From: a virus
IMG/VR virus record: IMGVR_UViG_3300020472_000049
Span: 1 to 47,239 of that record
Reading direction: 5' to 3' (one strand)
DNA length: 47,239 bases
Shown here: piece by piece, positions 1 through 11,800 of the stretch
How positions within the stretch are numbered: the stretch's first letter is position 1
Layout: every line of letters begins with the position of its first letter
Made by a program: the position numbers and the translations under genes
Notes under the pieces: generated by a model
Database searches by the model: none
Seen by the model: only the letters and a program-made list of their open reading frames with translations
Told to the model about the DNA's origin: nothing

Positions 1-2
1 GA

Positions 3-296
3 TTTGGAGACGCAGATGTCTCCCATTGTTCTGGGATGACCAGAGAGGGGTGTTCGCCTAACGTTTTTGTTAACGAGATTCCTGTATCTCGTCAAGGAGA
101 TAATAACACAGGACACCTTCTGCCTGGTGCACCTTGCCCTTCACATTCTGCCCCTATTGCAACAGGTAGTACAACTGTCTTTTGTAATAGTGATGATAAT
201 GGAAATGCCTTAGGTATTGGAAGAGTAGGAGATGCAACATGTACCTCTGTAGCAGCGGGATCACCAAACGTATTTGCAGGACCATCGCAACCATAG
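3..296 (+). CDS. PAAR-repeat baseplate spike-tip protein, 5' end outside the window
   Basis: PAAR proteins cap the central spike of contractile tails (T4 gp5.4 is the model) and sharpen the tip that pierces the host envelope. The frame is open from base 3 and reads FGDADVSHCSGM before the first internal Met at 36, which is how these proteins normally run near their N-terminus. The true start therefore lies just left of the window and the Met at 36 is probably internal. Visible family hallmarks are the PNVFVN stretch, SRQGD, a CPSHSAPIA segment, GRVGD and a closing SPNVFAG. The Cys and His residues suit the metal-binding fold known for PAAR tips. The stop is TAG at 294-296, and the next small gene begins 4 bases later. 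Its place just upstream of gp25 and gp6 supports a baseplate role. Confidence 0.88.
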   Translation, partial: FGDADVSHCSGMTREGCSPNVFVNEIPVSRQGDNNTGHLLPGAPCPSHSAPIATGSTTVFCNSDDNGNALGIGRVGDATCTSVAAGSPNVFAGPSQP

Positions 297-299
297 ATT

Positions 300-446
300 A
301 TGGCAAAACCAAAAGGAACGTGGATGAATAATGAATTCATCGAAGCAAGACCCAAGAAAACACGTCAAGGGAACAGTAAACACACCAAGTACAGTGCTAC
401 CTCAAGGAATCATGGAAGAAAAGCAAAACGAGGTCAAGGAAGGTAA
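300..446 (+). CDS. Small very basic conserved phage protein (48 aa)
   Basis: A 48-residue frame starts at ATG 300, four bases after the PAAR stop, and ends with TAA at 444-446. It begins MAKPKGTW and continues with ARPKKTRQG and a C-terminal RKAKRGQGR, so roughly a third of it is Lys or Arg with few acidic residues. Small basic proteins of this type sit near the baseplate genes of T4-like cyanophages, as far as I recall, but no function is established. Strong basicity could mean nucleic-acid binding or packing against an acidic structural partner; that is inference. A longer overlapping frame exists from 331, but it lies almost wholly inside this gene in another reading frame, so I prefer this frame for 300-446. 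The next gene probably starts inside its last 35 bases. Confidence 0.65.
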   Translation: MAKPKGTWMNNEFIEARPKKTRQGNSKHTKYSATSRNHGRKAKRGQGR

Positions 447-600
447 GGCCAAAAGAATAATTAACGGAATGAGGAACCATAATGTACCCGTAGACATGGG
501 AGATGACTTCTATGACAACGGAAATGAGTACTGCAAGTACCTTATTACAGACCCCAGAAGTGATCTATTACTAAAGAGCTCGAAAAAAGTGTCTAAATAG
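412..600 (+). CDS. Small protein of unknown function (about 62 aa)
   Basis: I do not recognise this family. The C-terminal half looks like a real folded protein: it contains VPVDMGDDFYDNGNEYC and YLITDPRSDLL, then a Lys/Ser-rich tail. The stop is TAG at 598-600, 25 bases before gp25. The start is uncertain. ATG 412 has an AAGGA sequence just upstream at short spacing and would overlap the preceding gene by 35 bases. ATG 469 avoids the overlap and begins directly before the conserved-looking region, but has a weaker ribosome site. ATG 331 is less likely because it would lie almost entirely within the 48-residue gene. Nothing suggests a membrane segment. Position between the spike-tip gene and gp25 suggests co-expression with baseplate genes. 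Confidence 0.5.
   Translation: MEEKQNEVKEGKAKRIINGMRNHNVPVDMGDDFYDNGNEYCKYLITDPRSDLLLKSSKKVSK
592..599 (+). promoter_or_regulatory. Possible T4-type late promoter box (one mismatch)
   Basis: TCTAAATA differs at one base from the T4 late consensus TATAAATA. It overlaps the TAG stop of the preceding gene and lies 26 bases before the gp25 start. The spacing is slightly longer than at the two perfect boxes in this window, so this is a weak call. Confidence 0.3.
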
Positions 601-625
601 ATTGAGGTCGAGATATTAGGAAAGA

Positions 626-1015
626 ATGGCAACAAGCAGCCGTGCGTTTAAGGACTTTGATCTGACATTCAGACGGAATCCGATAACGAACGATGTAAAT
701 ACACTCTCTAATGAGGGTGCTATCAAAGAGTCTGTAAAGAACATTGTTCGATACAACTTTTATGAGAAGCCTTTTCTGCCGAATTTTGGTGGCAACATAA
801 CTGGTGCACTTTTTGAATTATACGAAGCAAATCAAACTGGGTTACTTGAATCCCAAATAAAGAATTGCATTAATCGGTATGAACCAAGAGTTGTGTGCTA
901 CAAAGTAGCTACAGCATTTGATGAACGTTATAATGATTTGCAATGTGAGATATATTACCTAATAACTGGTCTTCCAAATGTTCTAGACACACTAGAAATT
1001 ATACTGAAGCGGTAA
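626..1015 (+). CDS. 25: Baseplate wedge subunit gp25
   Basis: gp25 is a small lysozyme-fold protein of the T4 baseplate wedge. It binds gp6 and helps nucleate sheath assembly, and is present in nearly all contractile injection systems. The 129-residue product matches the usual length (T4 gp25 is 132). It starts MATSSRAFKDFDLTF and has the typical FRRNP and TNDVNTLSNEGAIKESVKN region, followed by PFLPNFGGNITGALFE. ATG 626 is preceded by AGGAAAG at 618-624, a good ribosome binding site and the clearest in this region. The TAA stop (1013-1015) overlaps the gp6 ATG by one base, so the pair is probably translationally coupled. Identification is firm from sequence pattern and order. Confidence 0.95.
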   Translation: MATSSRAFKDFDLTFRRNPITNDVNTLSNEGAIKESVKNIVRYNFYEKPFLPNFGGNITGALFELYEANQTGLLESQIKNCINRYEPRVVCYKVATAFDERYNDLQCEIYYLITGLPNVLDTLEIILKR

Positions 1016-2886
1016 TGGCTCTAACTCAAGTCAATTCGTTAGAATTTAACGAAGTAAAGGCACAATTAATTGATTACTTACGAGGTCAGACAGAATTCTC
1101 TGATTATGACTTCGAGGGATCTTCATTGTCCGTTCTTTTAGACGTATTAGCATATAATACTTACTATTCTTCGGTAAATGCTAACCTCTTAGTCAATGAG
1201 AACTTCCTAGACACAGCAGTTTTACGTGAGAACGTCGTTAAACTAGCTAAGTTGATAGGATATACCCCAACGAGTGCTAGAAGTGCCCGTGCGACCTTTA
1301 CAGTGAAGGTACAGACCGTTTATGGAACTGGTGCCAATGGTCGTGGATATCCACAGAGTGTTCAGATCAATAGAGGGATCTTTACATCCTTTGTCAATGA
1401 CAATTCTAACTATATTTTCTCTATACCTAAAGATTTAATAGTATCCGTCAACACTTTAGACGGAATTGCTACATTTACAGATGTAGTAGCATATGAGGGT
1501 ATCTTTGTAACTGATACCTTTGTTAAAGAGTCCAGTGAACGTCAAAGGTTCATTCTTGGAAATGCTCAGGGTGACACTTCTTCTATGACGGTGGAAGTGA
1601 CACGTGGTACCCTTACTGATGCTTACTTAGAGGGTACTGATATAACAGCCGTCAGTAACGTTAGTAAAGTATTCTTCCTAGAAGAGTCTGAATATAAGAG
1701 ATCTGAACTTATCTTTGGTGACGGTGTACTTGGGGAAGCATTACAGAACGGAGACGTTATAGAAGCGACCTATACGACCTCACAAGGTGGTGGTCCTAAT
1801 GGTTTGAAGGGATTCTCCTTCGCAGGTACAATTAAGGACTCTCAGAACAATCCAATCACTGCTGGAATCACTCTAACACTGGATTCTGCTCCTGATGGTG
1901 GTGCTGAAAAGGAATCTGTTGACTCAATCAAGTATTCCGCACCTAAATTCTACTCTTCCTTTGGAAGGGCGGTAACTACTAAGGATTATGAAGCAATTAT
2001 TCCTCAGATTTACCCAAATGTCCAATCTATAGTCGCATTCGGTGGAGAGGAGGCAGAACCTCCCGAATACGGTAAAGTTATCGTTGTTATTAAGCCCAAG
2101 AACGCAGACAAATTGTCTATCTCGGAAAAAGACGCGGTTCAGAAGAAAATTCGCTCTTATTCCGTTGGTGCTGTGGAACCGAAGATCATGGATCCTTCAG
2201 TTCTGTATATTGACCTGACATCTTTCGTTTATTTTAACCCAAATATAACTAGACGCGATCAGGCAGAAATTAAACAGATTGTCTATCGTGTTTTAGAGGC
2301 TTTGAATGCTTCTACTGAATTTAATAAGTTCGGTGGTAAGTTTAAGTATTCTAAGATGCAGAAAATCATCGATGATGCTGAACCTGCGGTAACATCGAAT
2401 ATTACGCGAGTTAGAATGCGTAAGAATGTACCTGTGACGTTAAATCAACGATTTAACTATAAGATATGTTTTGGTAACAGAGTTAACGCCCAATTAGACA
2501 CTCCTACGTTTGAAACAAACGGATTTAAGCGTGCTGATGGTGGAAATACGGTCTATTACCTTAATGATGATGGTTTGGGTACTATACGTCTGTTTTACGT
2601 CAACACAGACGGTTCTAAACAGTACATAGGCGGTAATTGGGGACTAATTGATTATACTATGGGAGAAGTGACAATCAATGATTTGGTTATCACTGAAGTT
2701 GTTAACTCAACTGACAATATTATTCAGTTCTCTGTAGTTCCTGAATCCAATGACTTAATCTCTCTCCGAGAGACCTATTTGACAATAGGTATAGATAACT
2801 TAGTTGTTAATGTAATTGATGACGAAATTTCCAGTGGTAGCAACACTTCTGGAACAGGCATAATCCCAGAATCTAGTTATAGTTAA
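1015..2886 (+). CDS. 6: Baseplate wedge subunit gp6
   Basis: gp6 forms the core ring of the T4-type baseplate wedge and holds neighbouring wedges together; it belongs to the gpJ-like family of contractile tails. The 623-residue length is close to T4 gp6 (660). Typical features are the N-terminal NSLEFNEVKAQLIDYLRGQ, then FEGSSLSVLLDVLAYNTYY, and further on the YSAPKFYSSFGRAVTTKDYE segment with the adjacent YPNVQSIVAFGGEE stretch. A C-terminal domain of about 170 residues follows. The ATG shares one base with the gp25 stop and there is no independent strong ribosome site, so reinitiation is likely. The TAA stop at 2884-2886 is three bases before the giant downstream gene. No frameshift or truncation is visible. 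Confidence 0.95.
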   Translation: MALTQVNSLEFNEVKAQLIDYLRGQTEFSDYDFEGSSLSVLLDVLAYNTYYSSVNANLLVNENFLDTAVLRENVVKLAKLIGYTPTSARSARATFTVKVQTVYGTGANGRGYPQSVQINRGIFTSFVNDNSNYIFSIPKDLIVSVNTLDGIATFTDVVAYEGIFVTDTFVKESSERQRFILGNAQGDTSSMTVEVTRGTLTDAYLEGTDITAVSNVSKVFFLEESEYKRSELIFGDGVLGEALQNGDVIEATYTTSQGGGPNGLKGFSFAGTIKDSQNNPITAGITLTLDSAPDGGAEKESVDSIKYSAPKFYSSFGRAVTTKDYEAIIPQIYPNVQSIVAFGGEEAEPPEYGKVIVVIKPKNADKLSISEKDAVQKKIRSYSVGAVEPKIMDPSVLYIDLTSFVYFNPNITRRDQAEIKQIVYRVLEALNASTEFNKFGGKFKYSKMQKIIDDAEPAVTSNITRVRMRKNVPVTLNQRFNYKICFGNRVNAQLDTPTFETNGFKRADGGNTVYYLNDDGLGTIRLFYVNTDGSKQYIGGNWGLIDYTMGEVTINDLVITEVVNSTDNIIQFSVVPESNDLISLRETYLTIGIDNLVVNVIDDEISSGSNTSGTGIIPESSYS

Positions 2887-2889
2887 TCC

Positions 2890-5800
2890 ATGCCAATAGA
2901 GCAGTCTTCGTGGAAGGTAGCTAATTGGGTCACTCCCTCAACGCAGGTAACAGTTGACCCTATTGATGCTACCGTTTCACCAGAAAGTAGGTCTAAAATT
3001 TCTGATAGGATTGAGGAAACGATTCCTCAGTTCATCAGGGACGATTATGGCGACTTTGTTACTTTCCTCAAGTATTATTACCAAGGATTAGAGTTAAAGG
3101 GCAATCCTGTTGATATTGTCCAGAATATAGACGAATATTATAACATAGACCGTCTGAATGACCTAGTAGAGAAGACTACAGCGTCTTCTGGTCTTACAGA
3201 AGTTGCTACAGTCGTTGACGTAGCAAATACTAGAGACTTCCCTAAGGAAGGACTCTTGATGATTGACGATGAGATCATATATTACTCAAGTAAGAGTCAG
3301 ACCCAGTTCAAAGGTTGTGTACGAGGGTTCCATGCTACTACAAAGGTAGGTACATTAAAGGAATATACATTTGCTTCATCTACAGCCGCTACCCATGCTT
3401 TTGGCGCGGATGTAATTAACCTAAACAACCTATTACCACTATTTTTACTTCAAAGGTTTAGGGATCAGTTTGCTGAGTCATTCCCATCCAAATTCCATGA
3501 AGATATTCGCCAATCTTCAGTAACGAAGCGTCTTAAGGACTTCTATGCTGCGAAAGGTACATCTAGATCATTCAAATATCTCATTAGGGTTCTATTTGGT
3601 GTAGAATCAACTATTGAGTATCCAAAGGAAAGAATATTCAAGCCCAGTGACGCTTTCTACACTGTTAGGGAAGTTATTCGTGCTACAGCGATCTCAGGGA
3701 ACCCAGTAGAGCTAACTGGAGAGGTTTTATACCAAGCAGACGACCCAAATGACGATTCAGTCGAAACTGCGCGAATTTACGTTAAATCTGTTGTTGAAGT
3801 TTTCACCGAGAGCGGTAAAATCTACGAATTAGACGTAGATACGGAAAATGGTGCTGGATCCTTTACAACTCCTTATAAAACACTCTTAAGTGAAGATGTA
3901 AGCTCTAATTTGAGTGAAAGTGAAGTTTCAGTTGACTCAACTATTGGTTGGCCCGAAAAGAACGGTGCTTTCCGTATAAACAGCGAAGTTATAGAGTATA
4001 CAGACAAGACAGTCACTCAATTCCTTGGATGTACTCGCGCTAGACAGGATACAACTAACCAACCCCATATTGCGGGTTCGGAAGTTACTTCTGCCTTTGA
4101 GATTTTTGGATATTCCAATAAAGACCAATCTAAGATCAGTTTGAAGGTCTATGGTGGTACTAGAGGTGTTGACTTGGTTACTGGTGGTAGATATTACCTA
4201 CAGGACTCAAAAGTCACTACTCCTGCTGCTCCAGGATTCGATTCACTAGATCCCATCTGGGATAGCTTTGTATACAACGTTAAAAAGCTTGTAAACTCCA
4301 CTGGTGCTAGTTTAGCGAACCCTTCTCAAGATGGATCGGTTGTAGCGACTATTACGACGGATCAGAACCATGGATTGAAGCGTGATGACAGAGTTACGAT
4401 ATTAAATGCTCCAGAAGACGTATATAACTCAACTTTCACGGTTTTGGGTACAAGTGACTCTACTACCTTCCAAATCCTACTTCCTACGACTCCAATCGCA
4501 GGAGTTGTCTCAACTTTCTTAATTGCGCGAGAATTTGCTAAATCTACGTCTACAGATACGTCGATTCGCACAAATATTGAAAACACGCCATCTGACATTC
4601 AAAATGTCTATAAATCGGCAGATCACGCGATTGTTGCTTCTCCAGGAATTCCAGGACACCCAATTGGACCATTTGACTCATCTGATCTAGATCCAGGCAA
4701 TCAACGCTATTTGAAGCGTATTCCACTAACTACAATTACTAAATCAACCAAAACAGCGACTCCAGTCGGTCAGGTTGGAATTGGAGTTAATGGAGTCCCA
4801 ATTTTCTCATATAAGTCAGAATCAGTCAAGTTATATGGTGGTGTTAGTGATATTAGTGTATTAAGTGCTGGTGACGGTTATGATATTACAAATCCACCTA
4901 TTGTTGAATTTGAACCCTTATGGAGTAATGGAACTTACTTCCAAGTCAATGTTAGGATAAGAAACAGTATAGGATATCGTTATAAGAACATAGGAAGCGG
5001 TAAAAGCGCAGAAATAGGTACAGAACCTACTCATACAGATTCATCGCTTGTACAGGACGGAGCATGTATATGGCAGTACGAAGGTCTCTCTGCTGAGGCA
5101 ACTGTTAGTGTAGCTGGTCGTGTATACGCTATTAACGTAACTGATGGTGGTAGTGGTTATACTTCTACACCAAACGTTTCTATATCAGGCGGTGGTGGTA
5201 CAGTACAGGCATCTGCGACTGCTACAGTCACTAATGGTGCTGTTAATGCTATATCGGTCACTGCTGAAGGTACAGGATATACTTCTACTCCAACTATCAC
5301 TATTTCAGGTGGTGGGGGAACTGGTGCTAGTGGTGTGGCAGTTGTTCGTGGTGGTTTGACTGCTGCTGGCATTACTGTTACTAATCCTGGTTCTAACTAT
5401 GAAGAGAGACCAATGGTCACTCTAATTTCAGGTAGTGGTGCTGTTGCCTATCCATCTATTGTTAATGGTAAGATTGTTTCCATTATCCTAACTTATGGTG
5501 GTAGTAACTATTATGGTCCTCCTGACGTTGTTATAACTGGGGATGGAGTTGGTGCTGTTGCTTTTGCGAGTATTGATGGATCAAGTAAGCAAGTTACTAA
5601 TATTAGTGTAACTAACGGTGGTATTGGTTATACTGCTGGTCAAACTTTCGTAGATGTCGTATATCCAGGTTCTGGTGCTAAGTTCCAAGTAGAATTGCCA
5701 GAATTGACTGCTAATACCGCTGCTACGCCAGAAGAACTTGGAGTTACGACTAATGAGCTCGTAGCACCCAAAGTTGCCGATATTCATAATGGTGTTTCTA

Positions 5801-8800
5801 TTAAAGGTGCCAACTATGGAATATATGGTGGAGAATATGGATATCTCTATAATCCGAAGAAATTACGTTTCCTTTTAGGAGATAACGTTAGTGATGGTGA
5901 TAATTCCGAATTAAACCCAACTAGGCACTCTCCTATCTTAGGATGGTCATTTGACGGTCATCCGATCTATGGACCTTATGCATACGTAGATAGGGAGAAT
6001 AAAAACCCATATAATCAGTTAAAACTGATGGTTAGCTCATATCGCGTAAAAACGACTAGAGATGCGCTTATTACGGGTTTAACCGATACAATGGGAACAT
6101 ATATCGAAGATTATGAATATATCGAAGGATCGGGCGATTTAGATCAATATAATGGTCGTTTTTGCGTAACTCCCGAATATCCCGCTGGAATCTATGCATA
6201 TTTCTGTACTTTGGATGGTACGACTGGTAATCCCAAATTCCCGTATTTTGTTGGTCCATCATTCTATTCTCAAGCAGATAGCATTAACTGGAAGGGTAAT
6301 GGTCTACAACAGAACTTTACTGAAGATGCTGTAAGATATAAGTCACCATACATTTATACTGATACTTCTATCGTAAGGAGAAAGGAACTGGGCGATCCAG
6401 TCGAATATGTCCTTGCATTGGAAGATGCTACCACTCCTCTTGTTTTAGAGACCAGTGAAAGCACTAATATGCAGTTTATTGGATTTGTTGATGTTGGTAT
6501 TGGATATTATGATTACTTCCCAATTATTAAGGGTGGTGCTGTAGATTCATTATATGTTTCTGCTACTAACAGGTATTTCTCATCAGGTCTAGATCAGTAT
6601 CTAATTGAAGGTGCTGGATTTGACTATAAAGTCAATGATAGACTTGTATTTGATGAGACTGATACTGGTGGTAGTGGTATCTCTGCTAGGATTTCAAGAA
6701 TTGCTGGTGAGACTGCTAATACCTTACTCTATAGTGTTGATAGCACAACCGATGTTATAACAGGTACTTTAAACACAGCGACTGCTCATTATATCAAACC
6801 AGGGGAAGCAGTAGATATTAGTATTGGTAATAATGAGTCTACTAGAGAAATTAAGGTTAAAACCATTACAACCAACACAGTTGATAACTATCACTTCAAA
6901 TACTTTGATCTGACTAATTTTTATATCAGTTCTCCAGGTAGAGTAAAGCAAACTAATCTAACTCTTACTGGTGGTGATAATTATACTAATGGCACATATA
7001 ACGGTACAGTACTGACTGGTGGAACTGGTTCAGGTGCTACTGCTAATATAACAATTAGTGGAAATGCGGTAACTGCTGTTTCTATACAGAATGAAGGTAA
7101 GAACTACGTAGATGGTGACATATTAAGTGCTGCTATATCTAACGTAGGTGGTACTGGTGCTGGATTTAGTATTGATATTGGTAATGTATTAAAAACAGGT
7201 GGTATTGTACAAGATCAGTGGACACTCTTTGCTGGTAGTGGTGGAACACCTGGAACATACACTAGAGTACCTCTTAAGAACTCTTCTGCCCCTTCTGGTG
7301 AAGGTGCTGAGTTCACTATCGTAGTTGGTGTTGGTGGAGGAGTAACAAGTGTAACTGTAACTAAGGAAGGTAGTGGATATAACGTAAATGAGCAATTAGA
7401 TCCAACAGATTCTGATATTGGTGGATGTAGTGGATTCTACATAACACCTAATGCTATTAATTTAGAATTTACTGGTAGAGGTAGTGCTTCTCATCAATTG
7501 AGTGTAGGTGAAACTATTGTTGTGTCAGGAACTAACCCATCTGACTATGATGGAACTCATACTATAACTGGATATACAACCGAAAGGAAATTCCAGTTCA
7601 AGAAAGCAGTAGGAACTATTACAGACACTGCTATACCAACACTTACAGAGGTTTTTGTTAAAGAGGCCAAACTAGATTTCATCAATGGTCACCTTTACAA
7701 GTTTGATACTACTGATGCCTCTAATGATGGCAAGAGACTTGAATTCTCCTTTGATAAGGAAAATACCAATGTATTCACATATAGGAACATAAGTGATACT
7801 CAAAATGATCCCCAGACTGGACAACAACAGTCCATTACCATTGACTTGGTAGATGTTCCTGGTACATTATTCTACTTTGATATTAATGGTATTAATGGTG
7901 GAGCAGGAAGTTACCTTAGTGTAGTAAATGACCCATTCTTGGGATCTAACACTATTGTTACGACTCCTACTACTACTTCAATGACATTTACTCTGGCTAG
8001 AGAACCAGAGTCTGCTTATAGTTCAACTAATCAACTGTCATACGCAACTAACTCAATATTCCCTTCTGGTGGTATATCAGCAATCAATATTGGTGACCCA
8101 GGTAGAAATTACTCTACGATTCCTAAATTTACTGGTATAGAACGTTCTGGTGGTGGTGCTACTGCTACATGTACAATTTCTGGTATAGTGGAAGACGTTG
8201 CTGTACTTGATTCAGGTATTGACTACAATGGTAGCAACCCACCTGTTGTAGTATGCTCAATGCCAGACTATGTTGACTTAACTGTTGATCAGGTATTTGG
8301 TATCTTTGTTACTGGGGATGTTGTTATATCTCAGACTACTCTTGGTACTGATACTGCTCGTGGTAAGGTTATTTCATGGAATGCCAATACTTCTACATTA
8401 AGAGTTCAACCACTTCGTAACAATTTACAAGGTACAGCGAACCGTGGTTTCATTATGTTTACCACAGGCAACAATAATACAAATAAAGTTTATGTTGGTT
8501 CAAACCAAGCCTTAATTACTGCTATATCTGGTGCTCAAGCTGCTGTTGCTGCTGTTGTTCCCACCTCTGGTGAATTGATCGGAAGAATTGAGACAATGGC
8601 TGTTAATAGTGGTGGTAGCAACTACCGAACCGCACCAACAGTATACATTGATGATCCTTGGTATGGTGGTGCACTTACTGTAAGTATTAATAGTCAGAAC
8701 TCATCTGCTAACTTCACTCCTGGTACATATACTGGTATAACACAAGAGTCTGTTGCTCCTACTGGTGGAGACTATGCTGAATTTACTATTGTAATTGATG

Positions 8801-11800
8801 CTTCTTCTCAGGACGTTACTTCTGCTACTGTCACTCTTGGTGGTAATGCTTATGCTCTTGGTGATTTGATCACTATCAATGGTGAGAAGATTACTGGTGG
8901 TGGTTCTGCTGATGACTTTGTACTTAAAGTTGAGTCATTGACATACTTTAGAAAAGCAGTTACATCAACAACTATTAACGCTTCTATTGATGAAGTAATA
9001 GTGACTAACTCAGGTTCTGGATTCTTATCTGCTCCTGAAGTACAAATCTCTGGTGGTACTGGTATTGGTGCGTCACTTAGAGCAGAAATTATAGATGAGA
9101 CTGTTAAATCTATTGTTATCGAGTCATCTGGTACTAAGTTCCAGAACCCTCCTATTATCACAGTTAAACAGGGTACTGGTAGGGGTGCTTCGATACTATT
9201 GAAATCAACTGACCTAGGTAAGGTAATCAATCTAGGTGGAGATAATATCACGTACAACTATTCACATGATAGAACCCTCAAACCGTCCGTTAATACAACT
9301 TATAATTTACAACTCACAAGAACTCAGGTCGTTGACTTCTTCACTGTTACGGATGGGGGATACTCATTCGTTACAAAACCAACAATCGAACTTGTTGGTG
9401 GAGGTGGAAGCGGTGCAGTATTGGATGCTATTATTGATAACGAAGTTATTCAAGCTATTGCCGTAACGAACCCAGGTAAAGGATATTCATCAACACCTAA
9501 GGTACAGGCTAGAATGACACACTCATTCGTAGCTCTACAATCTAATAATACACTCAACTTCCCATATGGTACTAAGATCCCTGTAGGGACAGAAGTAAGC
9601 TTACTTGAGATTGATGGCACATTACCTGCTCCTTTATTAGCAAATACTACTTACTATGCCATCGCACCTCTGTTGAGTAATGGTATGGCAGATAACCAGT
9701 TGAAACTTGCTAGCACATTATCTAATGCTGTTGCTGGTACTTCTATTACTATTACTGGTTTGCCTATGATAGGTCCAGGTGGAACAAGTACATTTAACCT
9801 AACAACAACTGATTTGGGTGATGTTATCTCAGTTATCATGAAACCAGCAACATTCTCTGTTGGTGAGAAGTTATATCAAGGTACATCAACAGATTCATAT
9901 TCTGCTATCGGTGAAGTTAAGTATTGGGATCCTAAGGGTAGAATCCTTTCTGTTGAGATAGAAACAGGTGAATTCCTAGTAGGACAGCCTGTATTTGGTT
10001 TACAGACTAAAGCATTTGGTGAGATCCATGAATTTGATAGATCTCAGGCTAATTTCAGAGTAAGTCCTATTGCTACTGCTACTGCTGAGTGGAAGAGAAC
10101 CACTGGTATTCTCGATCTTAATGAACAGCGTATATACGACTCTAATAGGTATCAGGAATTCTCATATGTTGTTAATTCACCTATTAACGTTAAGGAATGG
10201 AAGAATCAATTTAAGACATCTGCCCATCCTGCTGGATTTAAGGTACTAGGTACACAAGTAGTATCACAATCCACATTTAAGAACTATCGTAAGAAGTCAT
10301 TCTATAATCCTTCCAATCCATCATCTTATGACTGGTGGGAACCAAGAGAAGGTGATCCTACTGAGTCATTCTATGGTACGACTTACTTTACACCTAAGCC
10401 TTCTGCTTCTAACTCAGGTAAGTTATCTAGAATTGAGAACTTCTTCTTAGGTAAACCAGATTATACTGCTCTTGTACCAACTAACGTTCAGATTAGTGGT
10501 AAGCAGTTACTTGATGTTAGGAAGATCTTGACTGCTGTTGTAGACAAGATGGATAGAATCAATGACAGGACAATTACCTTTGATGGTAGTAGTTCTTCTA
10601 TTGTATCCACTGCTAACAATCAGTTTACCTTAACTAACCATGGTTTACTTACTGGTCAGAAGGTTAGTTATAATGTAGTAGCTGACAGATATCAGGATGC
10701 TAGAGATTTAATAATTGCTAATATTGATCATATAATTGATACTACTTCTACTTGGTTAGAAGCAACTTATCCTGCTTTAACAGATGGTACTAAACCTGAT
10801 TATAACGCAGCAACATGTAAGAGAGACCTTAGATTAGTAGTTGTTAACTGGGTTAATGACTTACGTTATGGTGGTAACTCATTCTCATGGGATGTAGCAG
10901 ATCAGTATATTGGTGGTGTTGGTGTTCTTGCTAATAAGTATGCTGATGCTAAGTTCCTAATCCTTAAGAACAAGCAACTCATTGCTGAGGAAGCATTGGG
11001 TAAGATGAAGGTAGATTATCCTGCTTTCAGTGTCCATAATGGCACCGATCAAGATTGTTACGATGATATTATTGATGTATTAGAAGCGATCTCTTATAAC
11101 ATGACATATGGTGGCAACAGTGAAGTATATGATGGTGCCAACTACTATGTTACAGGTAATCATGTAGATTCTGTAGAAACTGAGGTCAACACAGCATTTA
11201 ACCATGCTAGGGATTTGGCTATCAAGGTAGCACAGAACTATCCTCTAGTACTAGCACATTCATCTGAGGTACAGTTCTTTGATACCTCAATTACTGCTGA
11301 TACTGCTGGTTATATCAGTAACTTAGTTGCTGATGCTAGAAATATAATTCTTGCCAATAAGAATCAGATTGCTAAGACTGCTGTAGATAGAATGGAGACA
11401 CTATATCCTTCTCATGCCGTTACTGGTGGTAGGATTGAGTGTGAATATGATGTTAGAGACTTTATAGACGCAATGGTTGAGAACCTAGCTCGTGGTGGTA
11501 ACGACGAAGTTTGGGATGCTTCAAACTACTACGTAACAGGTGGATTTGTTATTGGGGAAGAGGTTGAATCAGCATATGTCTTTGAACAGGCAAAATTAAT
11601 CACAAATGTGGTTGTACAGAATAAGACAGTATCCGATATGACAGGTCAGGTAATTGATCCAATTACAGCCGATCCTGAAGATAATAAGTGTGCTACTGTA
11701 CAGGCAACTATAACAACTTTATATGATATAGTAATCGCTGCTATCACTACACCTCTAAATCATGCTTCTTTAACTAGAACTGAGAAGACTGGTGGTAATA

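Noticed and set aside
36-38. ATG 36 as the start of the PAAR gene
   Set aside because: The frame is open to the left and encodes FGDADVSHCSG, a normal part of PAAR proteins, so the start lies outside the window.
331-411. Extending the gene at 412-600 to start at ATG 331
   Set aside because: This stretch is better explained by the 48-residue basic protein in another frame, and no ribosome site precedes 331.
8850-9257. Minus-strand open frame of 135 codons
   Set aside because: It is antisense to the GxGY repeat region of the giant gene. Codon bias there leaves few stops on the opposite strand and no known motif is visible.
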